From positions 36,549,278 through 36,613,277 of the forward strand of contig CM069455.1 of assembly GCA_035610835.1 (NCBI GenBank): DNA of 64,000 nucleotides. The letters are read 5' to 3'. Positions within the stretch are counted from its first letter, which is position 1. Every line of letters begins with the position of its first letter. The notes under the pieces are model-generated. The model was given only the letters and a program-made list of their open reading frames with translations. It did no database searches and was not told the origin of the DNA. Positions 48,330 to 60,478 of this stretch are shown piece by piece. The stretch comes from Ophiura sarsii (taxonomy: Eukaryota > Echinodermata > Ophiuroidea > Amphilepidida > Ophiuridae). The position numbers and the translations under genes were made by a program.

Positions 48330-49860
48330 AAATCGTTTTGAAAAGCAATGCTTCTTAGAAGGCTTGACGGTATGATTTACTAAATATCACATACACGTAT
48401 GGAATTATCATGCAGTTGAAAATCAATAAACACTTTACTAGCAAACTCACGAACGCCTTCTTCTCCGTTTGCAGGTATCAGTTGGTATCAGTTCTTTGTG
48501 GCATCATACAGGGGGTGTCAAAAATATCTCATGAGAAGCAAAAATAAGTAAAGATCTATCCCACCATCATATTGGGGGAGCGTGTTGGCGGGTCAATTCT
48601 GTGCACAACCGCGGGCTTTATGTGTATTTTGGTTATCACGATCCATGCACGCTCTCGCAGGTTTTCTCCGGGTTCTCCGGTTTCCTTCTGCTTTCAAAAT
48701 CAGTGATCAGTTGTTTCGGTTATCAACACTTGCATGACCCAATGGTATTTGGGGAGCTGCATTGAAAAATGGTGGATGTTACAATCTAAGTGCGAATAGG
48801 TTTGCGCTAGAAATTGGCTGCACCCTAGTTGATGCGACCTGATTCTGATGATTCACCAGCAGCAAAAATTACAGCGCTTTGAGCAAATAAGCAATTTGGA
48901 TAAGGCGCTTTATAAAATACAGATTATTATTATTATTTATTATTATAACTCCCGAGATATGATCAATTCAGGGACAAGTGTTTGAATCACAACACTTTGG
49001 CCACTTTTGAACAAGAATTGGACTTCTAACTGAGAAAACTGCATCTGTGATTCCATTGATGATAATAGGATATGTCAATATATTGTTTAAAATACATCTA
49101 AAAAGGTTCGTTATGGGTGATATGAATGAAATTATATGTTTTTTTGTTAAACTGAACTAACTAATAACATTTAGAAGTAGATTAGTATTGAGTTTATTGA
49201 TTATGCCGAATATGTTTAATTACATGTACACCCTCAATGACGATTTTAATAAAATAATTATCTGCACACGAAAAGTAACCAAAGCTGAATTTGACATGCT
49301 TGAGTAGATTTGCCATAATTTCATAACGAAATCACCTAAATGGATGGAAATAAATTTCGTGACACAAAAGATTCCCCAACATGATTATTAGTAATTCACG
49401 TCCAATTGTTGTATTTGTATGGCCAGAAAATCATGTTTTACATGGGACACTTATTTTGACACGCTCTGTATAATGAAAATAATACCATTCACATTCAAGA
49501 GTATGGCAACTTGATTGCGTGTCTGAAATACTTGATCTTTGGTGTTTGTGCTTTGTGTTACTCAAGAGATATAATTAGCAGTAAGGCCAATTTCTTGTAG
49601 AGCAGGATGACGTCATGTTTCAATAGCTCTCGGGACTCCTCTGTATTCGGCTAAAGTACACTCGATACTTCCAGTTTTCCAGATTGAGGTATAAAAGTGG
49701 CTGTGGGCAGACATTCAAGCAACTACGTAGTGCCGTAACGGCACACATACGGCCTAAACTATTTCCAGTGGAACACAGATCCCAAATCCAAACGTGCATC
49801 CAAATGTGTATTCAAACTTTGAACCCTGAGTTATTATAAGGGTTCGTTACACCCACCCTG
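48330..49860 (-). pseudogene. Decayed GPCR pseudogene, relative of receptor 1
   Basis: The block at 48330-48480 matches the 3' end of receptor 1 (35500-35625: cgatatgatttactgc..atgcgtatatgaatgg), and 49495-49800 matches 35735-36140, including agtatggcaacttgattgcg, tgtagagcaggatga and gtgccgtaacggcacacata. The frame is broken and the middle (TM6-TM7) is replaced by unrelated sequence carrying a SINE tail at 48770-48948. The order and strand agree with one ancient receptor copy. Confidence 0.78.
48770..48948 (+). mobile_element. SINE/LINE 3' end remnant
   Basis: An acaatctaagtgc block shared with the SINE at 4973, then acagcgctttgagc...ggataaggcgctttataaa and an attattatt tail. The tail matches the 3' end style of the LINE at 24.8 kb, as expected for a SINE that borrows LINE machinery. 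Confidence 0.65.
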
Positions 49861-52087
49861 ACTTCTCCGGGGGGTAAAATGCTAAATATAGTACATGCTA
49901 TTATAATTTGTTGTTTCAATTTAATACTGTCCTGTTTTGTATTTATCTATGTGTAAATGTATTTATATTGAATAAATACATGATAATAAAACAAAACAAC
50001 TGTGTTTTTTGCTTACCTTATACACAGTATGCCACTTTTGAACCCGGAAGTATTGGTCGGGTCGGTGCCACACCAAGTTTATTTCAAAATATTCCTACAC
50101 CCTCCAGACACCCTCTGACTGAACGTTTCTGCCCTCTATCATCGGTAATATATGTTACTGATGATAGAGGGCAGGTATGCCAATATACTACACGTATAAC
50201 GTAACTTATTTATAACAAAAAAATACGTTTTTATCTACCTTGAGAATCATCTGCGCAATATTTGGTTGCATATTCATCCAATTTCGTGCTATTTTTGACA
50301 GTTTTCTTCAGCTAAAACACAACGTAAACCTTGCGAAACATTGTATTTCACATCGGGTGAACATCATATGACTTTCAAGTCACATGACCACTCAAAGTCA
50401 TATGATATGTGTCACCTGTTCGCTCAGGTCGATTTTTCGACCTATCGGGTTATACGACCTATCGGGTTCAAAGGGTTAAAATCATTCGCAAACGTTACAG
50501 CCAGTCCAGAGTTCCACACATTTTACTTACAGTACAGCTTCAGAGTGCTATAAATTTGACATCGTAAATAACCTGATTAATTATATCCCAACTTGGTGTG
50601 TGTGTGTTTAGTAGAAGATTATTGATCTTGATCAGTGTTGCTTGAATTAAAACTTCTAAGTTCTATCAGTGTGTCCAATCAGTGTTCTACTGTGCAGGGG
50701 TTTGTACAGCAGAGTTCTGCAACATAAATTATCACTAATACTAGTTACTGTTAATGAGTGCTATTAATTCCTTATAGGTCATATTAAAATATAAGAGACA
50801 CGGTATGGGAAGGTAAAGAAATGCGCCGTTTCCTAAAGCATCAACCAACAGGAAGAACAGTGATTAGCATAAAGAAGGTTTTATGGGGAGTGGTGAATAA
50901 CAGAGATAATCCTTCGTCTACGGTGTTTAGGTGTTTTGGTGGTGGGGTGTTTCTTTTTTTTTGATTGCCGGAGGGACTAATTGTGTGGTCCGTGATCTGA
51001 TGCTCCATATTTTAGTGTGTGCTTTCAGCAATCACTCTTCAATTGCATCAGTTCCAAACACCAACCGTTCATATTCGTTACAAGCATGTCAATCAGGCGT
51101 GTAACCAGCTTTCCCGTTCAAAATATTAAATAAAGTGTCATCCAGCTTTTGGTAACTGTGGGTACCGAAATTGGGTAATCTCATCATAGTGGTATACATG
51201 TAATGATGACGAAAGGTCAACAGTGTTTTTTTTATTGTGGAAGAGTAAAAATGATAAATAACCATGAGTGGCGGTACAAGCATCATTTTTTTTATTGGGA
51301 GGGCAAGAGCAAATCTCAGTGGGGGGCAAGAGCATTTTTTTTGAGTGAGGTGCGCGCAAAGGGTGCGGAAATGTTGGCTTTGCTGTTAAAATTGCTTGAA
51401 ATTAATTTAATTTGGTCTGAACCAGACAATTGTTAAGCTAATTTTGATGTATTGACATGAAAAGTCAACATTTTGGATTGTTGGGGGTGGGGGTGGGAGT
51501 GGGGGGATAGATCTAACTGGGGGCACGGTTTTTACCGGGCTGGCAAGCTCCACTTCCCGCGGACAGAAATCGACTGGAGTTGCCCTGTGAAACTGCTTTC
51601 TTTCCGCCGATAAACATGGTAAACATGCTTATTTGGCTACAAGTAGCCCGGTAAACTCTACATATCGCCTTGATGTAGGGGTTAAAAAGGACAAACAAAA
51701 AATGTACACTTATTTTGATTTGTATTTTAATGCATTTTTAACTTCAATGAACTGCTTGACATTTTGAAAATGGAATTATGTAGTCTTTAACGTGTCTCGT
51801 TTGTCTTTGGGATGTACCAATAGTCGTTTGCGTGTATTGTAAGGTTTCATTGCAACCGCGACGAGGGCATTTATTCTCTAAATCAGACGCGGATACAGGA
51901 GGGGGGCTCGACGGACCCCCCCCCCCCCCCCCCCCCCCCCTCCATCAAAAAAAAGAGGGGGGAAAAGGGGAAAAGGGAAAGAGAGGAAGAAGAGGGGACA
52001 AACGAAAAAGAAAAAAAGAAAAGGGTGGGGAGGAGGGGGGTACAACAAGGCGGGAGGGGAGGCATGCGAGGGACATAAGAACGTTTG
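49861..52087. other. Intergenic, repeats and low complexity
   Basis: A near-perfect hairpin lies at 50130-50173. An inverted relative of the 39.13-39.23 kb block is at 51235-51310. A C run of about 22 followed by a purine-rich tract is at 51919-52070, next to the retrotransposon's 3' end. No genes. Confidence 0.5.
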
Positions 52088-52221
52088 TTATTCTCTATTG
52101 CGTTCCTTAAACGCGAATAAAGCATTTATAATTCCGCATCATCCTCTATTGACAAGCTGAAACAAAAGACATGAATGTTACACCTTAACATGGGGAGCAC
52201 CGAGCTTTGATTGTGAGACAC
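52088..52221 (-). repeat. Split direct repeat B2 (outer 3' end)
   Basis: 134 bp, one mismatch from B1. Confidence 0.92.
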
Positions 52222-52413
52222 AGCAGTACGTAGTGGAGAGACAAGGAATCATTCAACTTACCCCTTCCTATTGACCTCTTACCATCCTACTTTCAGACCT
52301 GCGCACCTTTCCTCCACTAAACAAATCTCTCCAATCTTGACCGGATCCTCACACATTTCTTCCTGTCTCTATACAAAGTCTGGTTACCACCTCTAAGTCC
52401 TCCTATATTCCGT

Positions 52414-52558
52414 AAATTTAGCTGCTGCTGTGCTGCCGATCAAACTCAGTCTGTGACACCCGTCTCTCCGTCATCCATCACTACACCTCGCCTTACGTAA
52501 TTGTATCTGGAAAACACTCTTATCAGATCGATTACTTAGCTTACTATTATAAATATAT
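52414..52558 (-). repeat. Split direct repeat A2
   Basis: 145 bp, two mismatches from A1 at 58133-58277; directly abuts B1. Confidence 0.92.
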
Positions 52559-52692
52559 TTATTCTCTATTGCGTTCCTTATACGCGAATAAAGCATTTAT
52601 AATTCCGCATCATCCTCTATTGACAAGCTGAAACAAAAGACATGAATGTTACACCTTAACATGGGGAGCACCGAGCTTTGATTGTGAGACAC
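52559..52692 (-). repeat. Split direct repeat B1
   Basis: Lies about 200 bp downstream of the recombinase stop codon; partner of B2. Confidence 0.92.
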
Positions 52693-52890
52693 TCGCCTAA
52701 TCTCCCCTTGTCTGCATAAAGAACGGGCAGTCAGAAAATAAATAAATTTCATCAGGCAATAATTTATTAATATCAAAAACAATACTGGTGGTATTGTGCA
52801 CCCCATAATATCACATAAATATAATAATCATATAATATCAAGATTAAACTATGCATAATCACCATGGACAATATAACAGCCTTGTTGGAA

Positions 52891-53860
52891 TTACAATCCC
52901 AAATTAAGGGATACAGCAAGTCTGTCCTTCATAGAATCTTTAATATAACCATCTTTAGCTGTCTCAGAACGCCAACGTCCATGTTTTTTGAACAATCTGT
53001 CCGGGACTCCAAAATTGGCTGCTGCTGAAGCACCGCCACTTCGGAGGCTATGTAAGCCAAAGCTCTTAGGGTCCAAACCTATGGAAGCCAAGGCCTTGCG
53101 AAGAATCTCTAAACATCTAGTATACGACATCTTGCGAGATAACAAAACATGAGAATTAGTAGACTTCATATAATTAAGGGGTCTAAATAAGAATCCTTCA
53201 TCAGAATCAGAACTCAGCTTAGCAGCTGACAGGTACTTCCTTAAAGCTGCCAATGGACATGTAAAAGAATTAGTTGCACCAATTAAAACCCATGCACCTT
53301 GGCGATAAATATCAGTTTTGCTTTTAAGTATGAAAATACTCACATGGGAAATATGAATGTCTAAATCACACCGCCTAATACTGCTTAACTCGTCAAATCT
53401 TAAAAAACCTGCATAACAGATGAGTATCATAGCACACAAGCGAATGTCTACCAAACTAGATGAAGCACCGTATTTATGCATGAGTTCTCTAAGAATGTCC
53501 GGTGAGATTGGCTCCTTTTTTACTATCGGTTTCTGTAACAGTCTTTTAAGACCTTGTAAAACATTACGCAGGAACTTAGACTCACAAGGGTTGTAAATTA
53601 CTTTGTACTGACAGTCATAGTGCCACTTAAGCGCATAAAAGAACGACTCCATCCTAGAGTAAGGAGCTTTCATTTGAAACATATACAGTAGAAACCTACT
53701 AATATCTTCCGCATCCGCGGGAACTTGATTTACTTGGTTCGTAAGGCACCACTCATTCCACCCAACTAACGCCCTCTTGTATTTGTATACAGTGTTGTTG
53801 GATCTGGACGCGTCGAGCACTTGCGTCAAGATGTCACCATATCCATCAGCTGACAAAACC
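52891..53860 (-). CDS. Tyrosine recombinase (integrase) of the retrotransposon
   Basis: It carries out integration of the element's circular DNA by strand exchange at a tyrosine. An N-terminal SAM-like/core-binding segment (YKRALVGWNEWC, LLYMFQMK, then the YNPC region) is followed by the catalytic domain. The catalytic Arg is in GFLRFDELSSI, H-x-x-R is in LHSLRSGGASA, the second His is in KHGRW, and the nucleophile Tyr is in KDGYIKDS. All are present. There is no ATG at the head of the open frame (it begins with TTG at 53907). A tattttgcag acceptor sits at 53862-53861, so the frame is probably an exon fused in phase to the RT frame: donor TT|GTGTGT at 54296/54295 and an intron of 435 bp. Confidence 0.9.
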
Positions 53861-54270
53861 CTGCAAAATATATAAATGAAAAAAGATTCTGTTTCTCTGA
53901 CATACAAAAAACCAGTGAATTAAATCATCATACTATAAGCTATCCAGCTAGAGTAATAATTAGTCAATCAGAAAAGTATGGATGTTAAAAGCTATCCAGC
54001 TGCATCATACATAGAAAATCGAAAACTGTGTTCACATGCGTGTACCATAACACTGAAATCGCTCAGTCCCGACTAGCGTCAACCTATTGCTAGAATGTAC
54101 ACCATAATAAGCCATGCGGCTGTCATTCTTATCCCATAAGAATGCTTACGATCTGTGCCAAGTGGCAATCGTGAAATTCAACTGAATACCATACTCTGGT
54201 TAAGTTCATGATAAATAAGCTATTCAGCTATCATATTCATTAACGGCTATCCTGGGTAGCTATGATTGCA

Positions 54271-56989
54271 TTAAAAACCATTAAGCCTCACACACAAAAC
54301 TGGGCTTTTGAAATTAGGTCCGAAAATAGAGTGCGTATTATTACCCAGCTTGTAAATACCCTGCGCATCCTGAAATCTAATCACATGAGATACAGTACTA
54401 TGAAACGCGCTATGTTTTGAAAATAGCAGTGGCCAAAAATAAGCTGAAGGCCAACAAGGAACCACCAAAGTTGCCATAGCAGAACAAATCCTGACATGAT
54501 CTAGAACTTGACCGATCAACCCAATAGGTGGGACTAACCAATTAGTATCACCTGTCCAACTGCTAGAGAAAGCGTCAACTTGCAAAGAATTAGGACACCA
54601 AAATTTAGAATTAAATCTAGGCAATTTAGTATTCTGATCATTAGCAAACCTATCAATGGAATGCGGGCCCCATAGGCCATCCATGAATAGAAAAAATTCA
54701 TTGGAGACACCCCAATCGTCAAAATCAATCATGCGACTAATTGAATCAGCTATTTGATTCTCATTTCTAGGTACCCAGTGTACTTGAAGTGAAATCTGCT
54801 TATCTCTGCAACATTGAAAAATTCTAAGGCTCATATCTTGTAAGTCTGAAACCATACTGCCTTTTGCCACTACTGACACAACCCCTTTGTTATCCGTAAA
54901 CAATTTCACTACTTTACCAGACCATCTTGGCGCAAATGCCCGCACCGTTATCTCTACAGCTTTCAACTCTCTCCAAGTGGAGCTCTTCTGAGATTCTATA
55001 GGATTCCAATTCTGTTGGACTGTCATATTGTCGGATTCAGTAACCCAAGCTCCACAGCCCACACCACTAGCATCAGTGTACACTATTATCTGAGGAATAG
55101 AATATTCAAAAAGCATACGTTTATTAAGAGTATTGACATTGTTTTTCCAGAAAAACAACTCCTCCAAAAACTTACAATTACTGGACAAAGTATATTTCTT
55201 GTCCCAATGACTCCTGGAAACCACTTCATGGTACATATATCTTGACTTTAACTGACAAATAGTTCCCACTACTGGGGCGAGTAAAATAATCTTACCCGCT
55301 AATGATGCAATTTGTCTAGCTGATACATACGGCAAACATACCTGAATTTCATGAATCTTATTCAGAATACCATCTACCCTCCTCTGAGTTACCTTAATAG
55401 ATCCTTCCAAACCATTCCAGGTAAGACCCAGCCAATCTAGGCATTGTGTTGGTGACCAATGAGACTTTTCTATATTCGGTACCAGCCCTGCATCAAGCAG
55501 GTCTTGTTTGACTATCTTACTTACCACCTCGCAATCAACCCGGGAGCTAGAACGAACTAGTCCATCATCTAGATATAAAACTACAAAAATACCTTTGGTA
55601 CGCCATCGCTGTACTAGAGGTCTGAGGCATTTGGTGAAAACATATGGGGCAGTAGAAAGCCCAAAAGGCAACACCTGAAATTTGAAAAATCTGATACCAC
55701 TACCAAAGTCCCAACTAAAACCAAGGAACCTAGTGTGTTCACTAGAAATCTCAATATGATGATATCCAGATTTCAGGTCAAAGGAGAAGAGAAAATCACC
55801 TTTCTGAAAGTAATCGAGAGCTACCGACCAATCCTCAAAACGAATTTTCTCTTTCCATAAAAATTGGTTAACAAATCTCAGATCTAAGATTAATCTCATT
55901 TTCCCAGAACTCTGTATAGAAACTGATAATGGGTTGACAACATGAGGTGTAATGGCACACTCTAAAATAAGATCCTTACTCAGTAACTCATTAATAGCAT
56001 CTGAAACGAACTCACTCTGTGATAAAGCAGATTTATTATTGGAAAATAAATGCTGCGGAGGCGTGTTAATAAAAGGTAACTTATAACCGTTACTAATGAT
56101 ATCAATAACAAAGGGAGAAGCATCAATATTCTGCCAAAAACTAAAGGCAGCATGAAGCCTGCCCTTAATAAGGGGTTCTGTAGTACCTTTCTCATAATCA
56201 AAATAATTATTCAGATAAAAGTCATGATCAAAATCATCAGAGTCAATAATGTTCAAATACTGAATATTGGGATTACATGCGTACCCAGTATAAGCTTGAT
56301 TTCCAACATCATTAATATCCGGATCAGGGAAAGAAGATTGTTGTTGACATGGTTGATGTAGAATAGATGTATCAGTACTATCACTACCTGTAATGAATCC
56401 TGGCAAAATACCCGCTGGCTTCGATTGAGCCTGATGTGAAGCTGTATAATGATAAAAATCAACGAAAACACATATCATATAAAATTAATTGATGAAGCAC
56501 TCGCTAACCAGTAGAATAAGCTTACAAAAATAGCCAAAACAAAAGTATTATTTATAATCTGCTATAAATCCATCTGATAGTAACAAAAAAGATCAGTTAA
56601 TCAACATAATCATAACAAACAGTCACAGTGGTAATTGTACCGAATTTAACTGAAACTGTAAAAACACAATAGTCCTGGTGTAGAACTGCATACTTCACTG
56701 CCACAACTTATGACAAGTATGCCACTGTCTGTACTACAGTCTAGTATACCAATTATCATCAACATCATCGTCACGCACAACTTACTATACTATTACTAGT
56801 CTCCAAATGACATGTATCGTGATGTCATGTATACGCCCCAAAACCAAACGGAATGGACGGAGAAACAACAACAGTATACTATCATATATAATCAACATCA
56901 TATCAATCAATAATCCCACTGAATCAGTGTCAATTACCTTTAGGTGCAAGAACATGAAATTTATTATCGCTGGCCATGGGCGCCGCCAT
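54271..56989 (-). CDS. Reverse transcriptase-RNase H polyprotein of the retrotransposon
   Basis: Proposed join(56989..56938, 56441..54271), 740 residues if it stops at 54271. The ATG at 56989 overlaps the end of gag by 26 bases in another frame. A 52-base first exon (donor AAAG|GTAATT) joins in phase to acceptor attatacag at 56442. RT motifs: LILDLRFVNQ, then FSFDLKSGYHHIEI, PFGLSTAPYVFTK, and catalytic YLDD at about 55575-55564. RNase H motifs: YTDASGVGCGAW, then WRELKAVE, FTDNKG, and ADSISR. Downstream of RNase H, the DRFANDQNTKLPRFNSKFW and NWLVPP region resembles the conserved segment of DIRS-order elements compared with Dam-type methyltransferases; its PP motif is not the canonical NPPF. 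With a third intron the frame continues into the recombinase (1055 codons). Confidence 0.9.
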
Positions 56990-58065
56990 CTTTGTTTGTT
57001 TGTTGACTGAAAACACCGGGACAATTTCTCCTCCAGTGGCCCGCCTTTCCACACAAGAAACAGAGATCATTGGCATTGAATCTAGCGCCGCCAGCGGTGG
57101 ATTTCCACTGGTGTTGTGGACCGTAGGCTCCAGTTGCGCCAAAATCATATCTGTTTCGAGAATCATATTGGTTCCGAAAAGAATAATTGGCAGGGTTATT
57201 GCCACTGTAACTAGCAGAACGCGGATCCATTCTTCCACGGCCATGTTTGGTGGGACGTGATTTAGACTGCTTTCTTTTGAGTCTAGATGCTCTAGCCTGT
57301 GCGGATCGTATACGCTTCTCATCTTCTGAATCACTCGCCAAATCATCACTTAGATACTCCTCCACAGCGACCCAACCTATATTTAGGATCAAATTAATAA
57401 TAGAAAGTCAAGCCAATATTAAACCCCGCAAAACAACGAAAACCACACCTGTAAAAACTACAAAACCAGGAAGCGTATCATCCCTCTTTCACCATGTTTA
57501 CGCATCGTAACGTAACAGCGGATAATCATGAGCTATATAATAGGATGATGTACACAAGCATCAAAACAAAAAGGTTAACCATGCATAACCCTATTCAATA
57601 AAGAAAAACGTACATGAACACGTAGTATCACTCCCGGTATACTCGGTATAATCAACATTTATAAAAATTAACCATAATTTACTGACCTGCGTCTGATTTA
57701 TCAGCCAAACGAATATGTTTGTTGCGCTTTCTAAGATCTACCAAGGCGGCTTTAACCAACTCTCCTGCTCCTGTAAACTTTCCTTCTTCAAAAAGCGCCT
57801 CTCCTCTATCTAAGGTCTCAATCACGCCAGCATTAAACTCGTACTGAGTCTTGTTACCTTTATAACGAAAAGATACCCCCGACGCTTTCTTGAGTTGTTG
57901 CGACGCTTCCAATAACTTTCTCGCGTTTTCCTCCTTGAATTGCTCCAAGGAATTATCAAGATAGGATTTAAATGATCCAAAGGCTTCCTTAACTACCTCA
58001 CCAACTGGTTTTGCAGATGGGTCTGGATTTGCAGAACGTCCTGCCGTATCCGTATCGTCGAACAT
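56964..58065 (-). CDS. Gag-like protein with CCHC zinc knuckle
   Basis: Proposed join(58065..57687, 57376..56964), 263 residues. The ATG is at 58065 (the frame's nominal GTG start one codon earlier is not used). Exon 1 has a helical, charged region (residues about 20-125). The junction DKSDA|GWVAVEEY keeps frame: donor G|GTCAGT, acceptor aatatag, intron 310 bp. Exon 2 has an acidic stretch, a basic K/R-rich stretch, then CFLCGKAGHWRRNC, a C-X2-C-X4-H-X4-C knuckle for nucleic-acid binding. Without splicing, exon 1 would stop four codons later and the knuckle frame would have no N-terminus. Confidence 0.85.
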
Positions 58066-58132
58066 CACTGTACAGTATTAAATACTGCTACAGCGGGAAA
58101 CGTAGTAGAAATTGTATCAACCGCGCGATTCA

Positions 58133-58277
58133 AAATTTAGCTGCTGCTGTGCTGCCGATCAAACTCAGTCTGTGACACCCGTCTCTCCGTCATCCATCAC
58201 TACACCTCGCCTTACATAATTGTATCTGGAAAACACTCTTATCTGATCGATTACTTAGCTTACTATTATAAATATAT
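58133..58277 (-). repeat. Split direct repeat A1 (outer 5' end)
   Basis: Ends 68 bp upstream of the gag ATG. It presumably holds the element's promoter, though I see no clear TATA placement. Confidence 0.92.
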
Positions 58278-59140
58278 AAGTTTATTGGAAGTTGGTCGAG
58301 ATACATACGCGTAGGCCTACGTACGTTGACGAGAAATCTGATATTTTGGAGGTACATTGTAACTATGTAGTTTAACTTCTTTCTGGCATAGGCCTATATA
58401 AAAAGCCAATATTGATCGGAAATAAAGTGATTGCTTTACAATAAAGTATTGCTCAAAAGTACATATCAAATCGCACCAAATGGGTTCGAAAATTGAAAAT
58501 AAAATCCAATTCAGACTCCCCCCCCCCCCCCCCCCCCCCCCCCCTTATGAGCTTTTAAACAATCTATACTTAAATCAAGAAAATATCAGTATAATTATAT
58601 TATGCTCAACTTCTTTCTTGCATTGATAAAAACAAAATATTTATTGGAAATGAAGAGGTGGCTTTTCTAAAAAGTTTTGGTCAAAAGTATACACCAGATC
58701 GCACCAAATGAGTTCGAAAATTGAAAAAAATTCTACTTCTGAGGGGGCACATCCCCCCTCAGACTCACCCCTGTCCGAGCATACCTCGGAGAGTGGTGCT
58801 GCGCACCGCGTGGATGGTACCAGCAAAATTTCAATTTGTTAGGCACCCCCCCTAAACAATTTCTGGATCCGCGCCTGCCCTAAATCATGTCTACGACACA
58901 CTGTTAACAACTGAGCTTCCTGGAAACGAGAATGCGCACATCTCGCGGGGAAGTCTTCCGAACGGGAAGACGAAACTGTCTAGCATGTGAGTAGATAATT
59001 GGATTTGTACAACAATTTTTTTTAATCATTACAATCTACAATCCTAATGAACTTATTCAAATACTTAAAAGAATATTTCTCTTAAAGTGTACGCAAGCAA
59101 TTGAAATCTGATATGAAATCATATTAAAACCTTCCGTTGT
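58278..59140. other. Flank of the retrotransposon, low complexity
   Basis: A C run of about 25 lies at 58519-58543. Two related segments (caaaagtacatatca..tcgcaccaaatgggttcgaa at 58453 and 58681) form a degenerate direct repeat. No genes. Confidence 0.5.
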
Positions 59141-59743
59141 CAGCCAGCAGGGAGGTCACGCTGCGTGTCAGATTTTGTTATACGCAAGAAAACAATGGAA
59201 TCTCAGTGACTGCAATATTTGCTAGAAATAGCTTCGGAAAATGGTTTATTTGGGCATCTCAAAAACTGAGAAACGTGTTAAAAATCATGTAGAATTTTAG
59301 AGAAGGGTCATTAACATCTGCAGAACGGTAAAATGTATAGTATTAAACACGTTTTGTGACCAAATTTATGTCGTAAAATGTTGGAAAATTCACGTTTTGA
59401 AAATCTGTGGTCTTCGAAATTACAGGAATCCTAACTAATTCTAAACCTCACCAAATCATGAAATGAACCCTCGTCTACAAAAAAGTCCATGTACGTATTG
59501 CTCTATCTGCTTGGAGATAGCGAAGACCACGCAAACTTCATAGCTTCATACAACGGAATGAAATCCGCCATAGAGATTACATGGCGAAAATCGTAGAGAT
59601 TTGCACTGCAGTCCTCTGTGTAGGGAAAGTTGACAAAAGCAAGGTCGTTTGGCTATTGTGTTTGTGCATGTTTGTGACGACTGACCCCGTTTAACAATCT
59701 TCATAGCTTTCATATAGGGCTTGGGTGACCTAACTATTGACTG
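59141..59743. mobile_element. MITE family B, copy 2
   Basis: Inverted copy of 12522-13045, starting CAGCCAGCAGGGAGGTCAC and ending GTGACCTAACTATTGACTG. It is about 80 bases longer. Confidence 0.75.
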
Positions 59744-60404
59744 ATGTACAATGATACATGATGACTTTGTTTATAGGAAGCCCATCCATTTACACCCGTT
59801 ATTTAATCCCACGCAATCCCCACTGTCTGCTGGGATTTGTATCGGCTAATATTGCGCATTATTATTTAAATGGCATTCCAAACGGTACACAAAAGTGCGT
59901 ATTGATTATTGTGCACCAAGTTCCCGGACATAAATGGTATAATACTTGATTAAACAAAATGTCGTGAAATGTTCATAATTGGGTGATGTGCAACTAAAAA
60001 CACTAGCACTGGACTTAAAGGGGCGTGTACATCTCAAGTGTTTGTCCTGGACAAAAATCACATGACTCCCTACGTATCTGAGTCTCCGTGTTTCCATGTA
60101 ATAATACCCATGGTGCAATAGATTTGCCGCGCCGAATTCCAATCGCAAAAACGTAATGGCCAACATTTTATGTACGAACGAAATACTAAGGTGTCTAGAA
60201 TCGTTTCGAAAAGTAGTGTTATGCATTATAATGAAATCAGAATTACAATCTCCTTCAGCATATAATCAACTTTTGGGCGATAATCCTATGTTAAAAACGC
60301 ACAACAATCGATATATAAAGCATTTTAGCCCGCATTTTTGCCCCGATTCATGTGATATTCGTATTTTGAACTTTATGTATTTTATTTTCTAAATATCTAT
60401 GTGT

Positions 60405-60478
60405 AGTCTTCATTAGCTCAGTCGGCAAAGCGCCGGCTTCATAATCATGAGGTCAGTGGTTCGAATCCTAGGATTGTT
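60405..60478 (+). other. tRNA-Met(CAT)-like sequence, probably pseudogene or SINE head
   Basis: It has a good A box (tagctcagtcgg) and B box (ggttcgaatcc) with anticodon loop TTCATAA. The acceptor, anticodon and T stems do not pair well, so a functional tRNA is unlikely. Confidence 0.5.

Larger units (their letters stand above)
52088..58277 (-). mobile_element. Ngaro/PAT-type tyrosine-recombinase retrotransposon (DIRS order), apparently complete
   Basis: About 6.19 kb with split direct repeats. Reading on the minus strand: A1 (58277-58133), gag, RT-RNase H, tyrosine recombinase, then B1 (52692-52559) joined to A2 (52558-52414), a spacer of 192 bp, and B2 (52221-52088). The A copies (145 bp) differ at two positions and the B copies (134 bp) at one, so insertion was recent. 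The B1-A2 junction is seamless, as expected for the circle-junction part of this order. No flanking target duplication is expected or seen. All coding frames are open. Confidence 0.92.
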
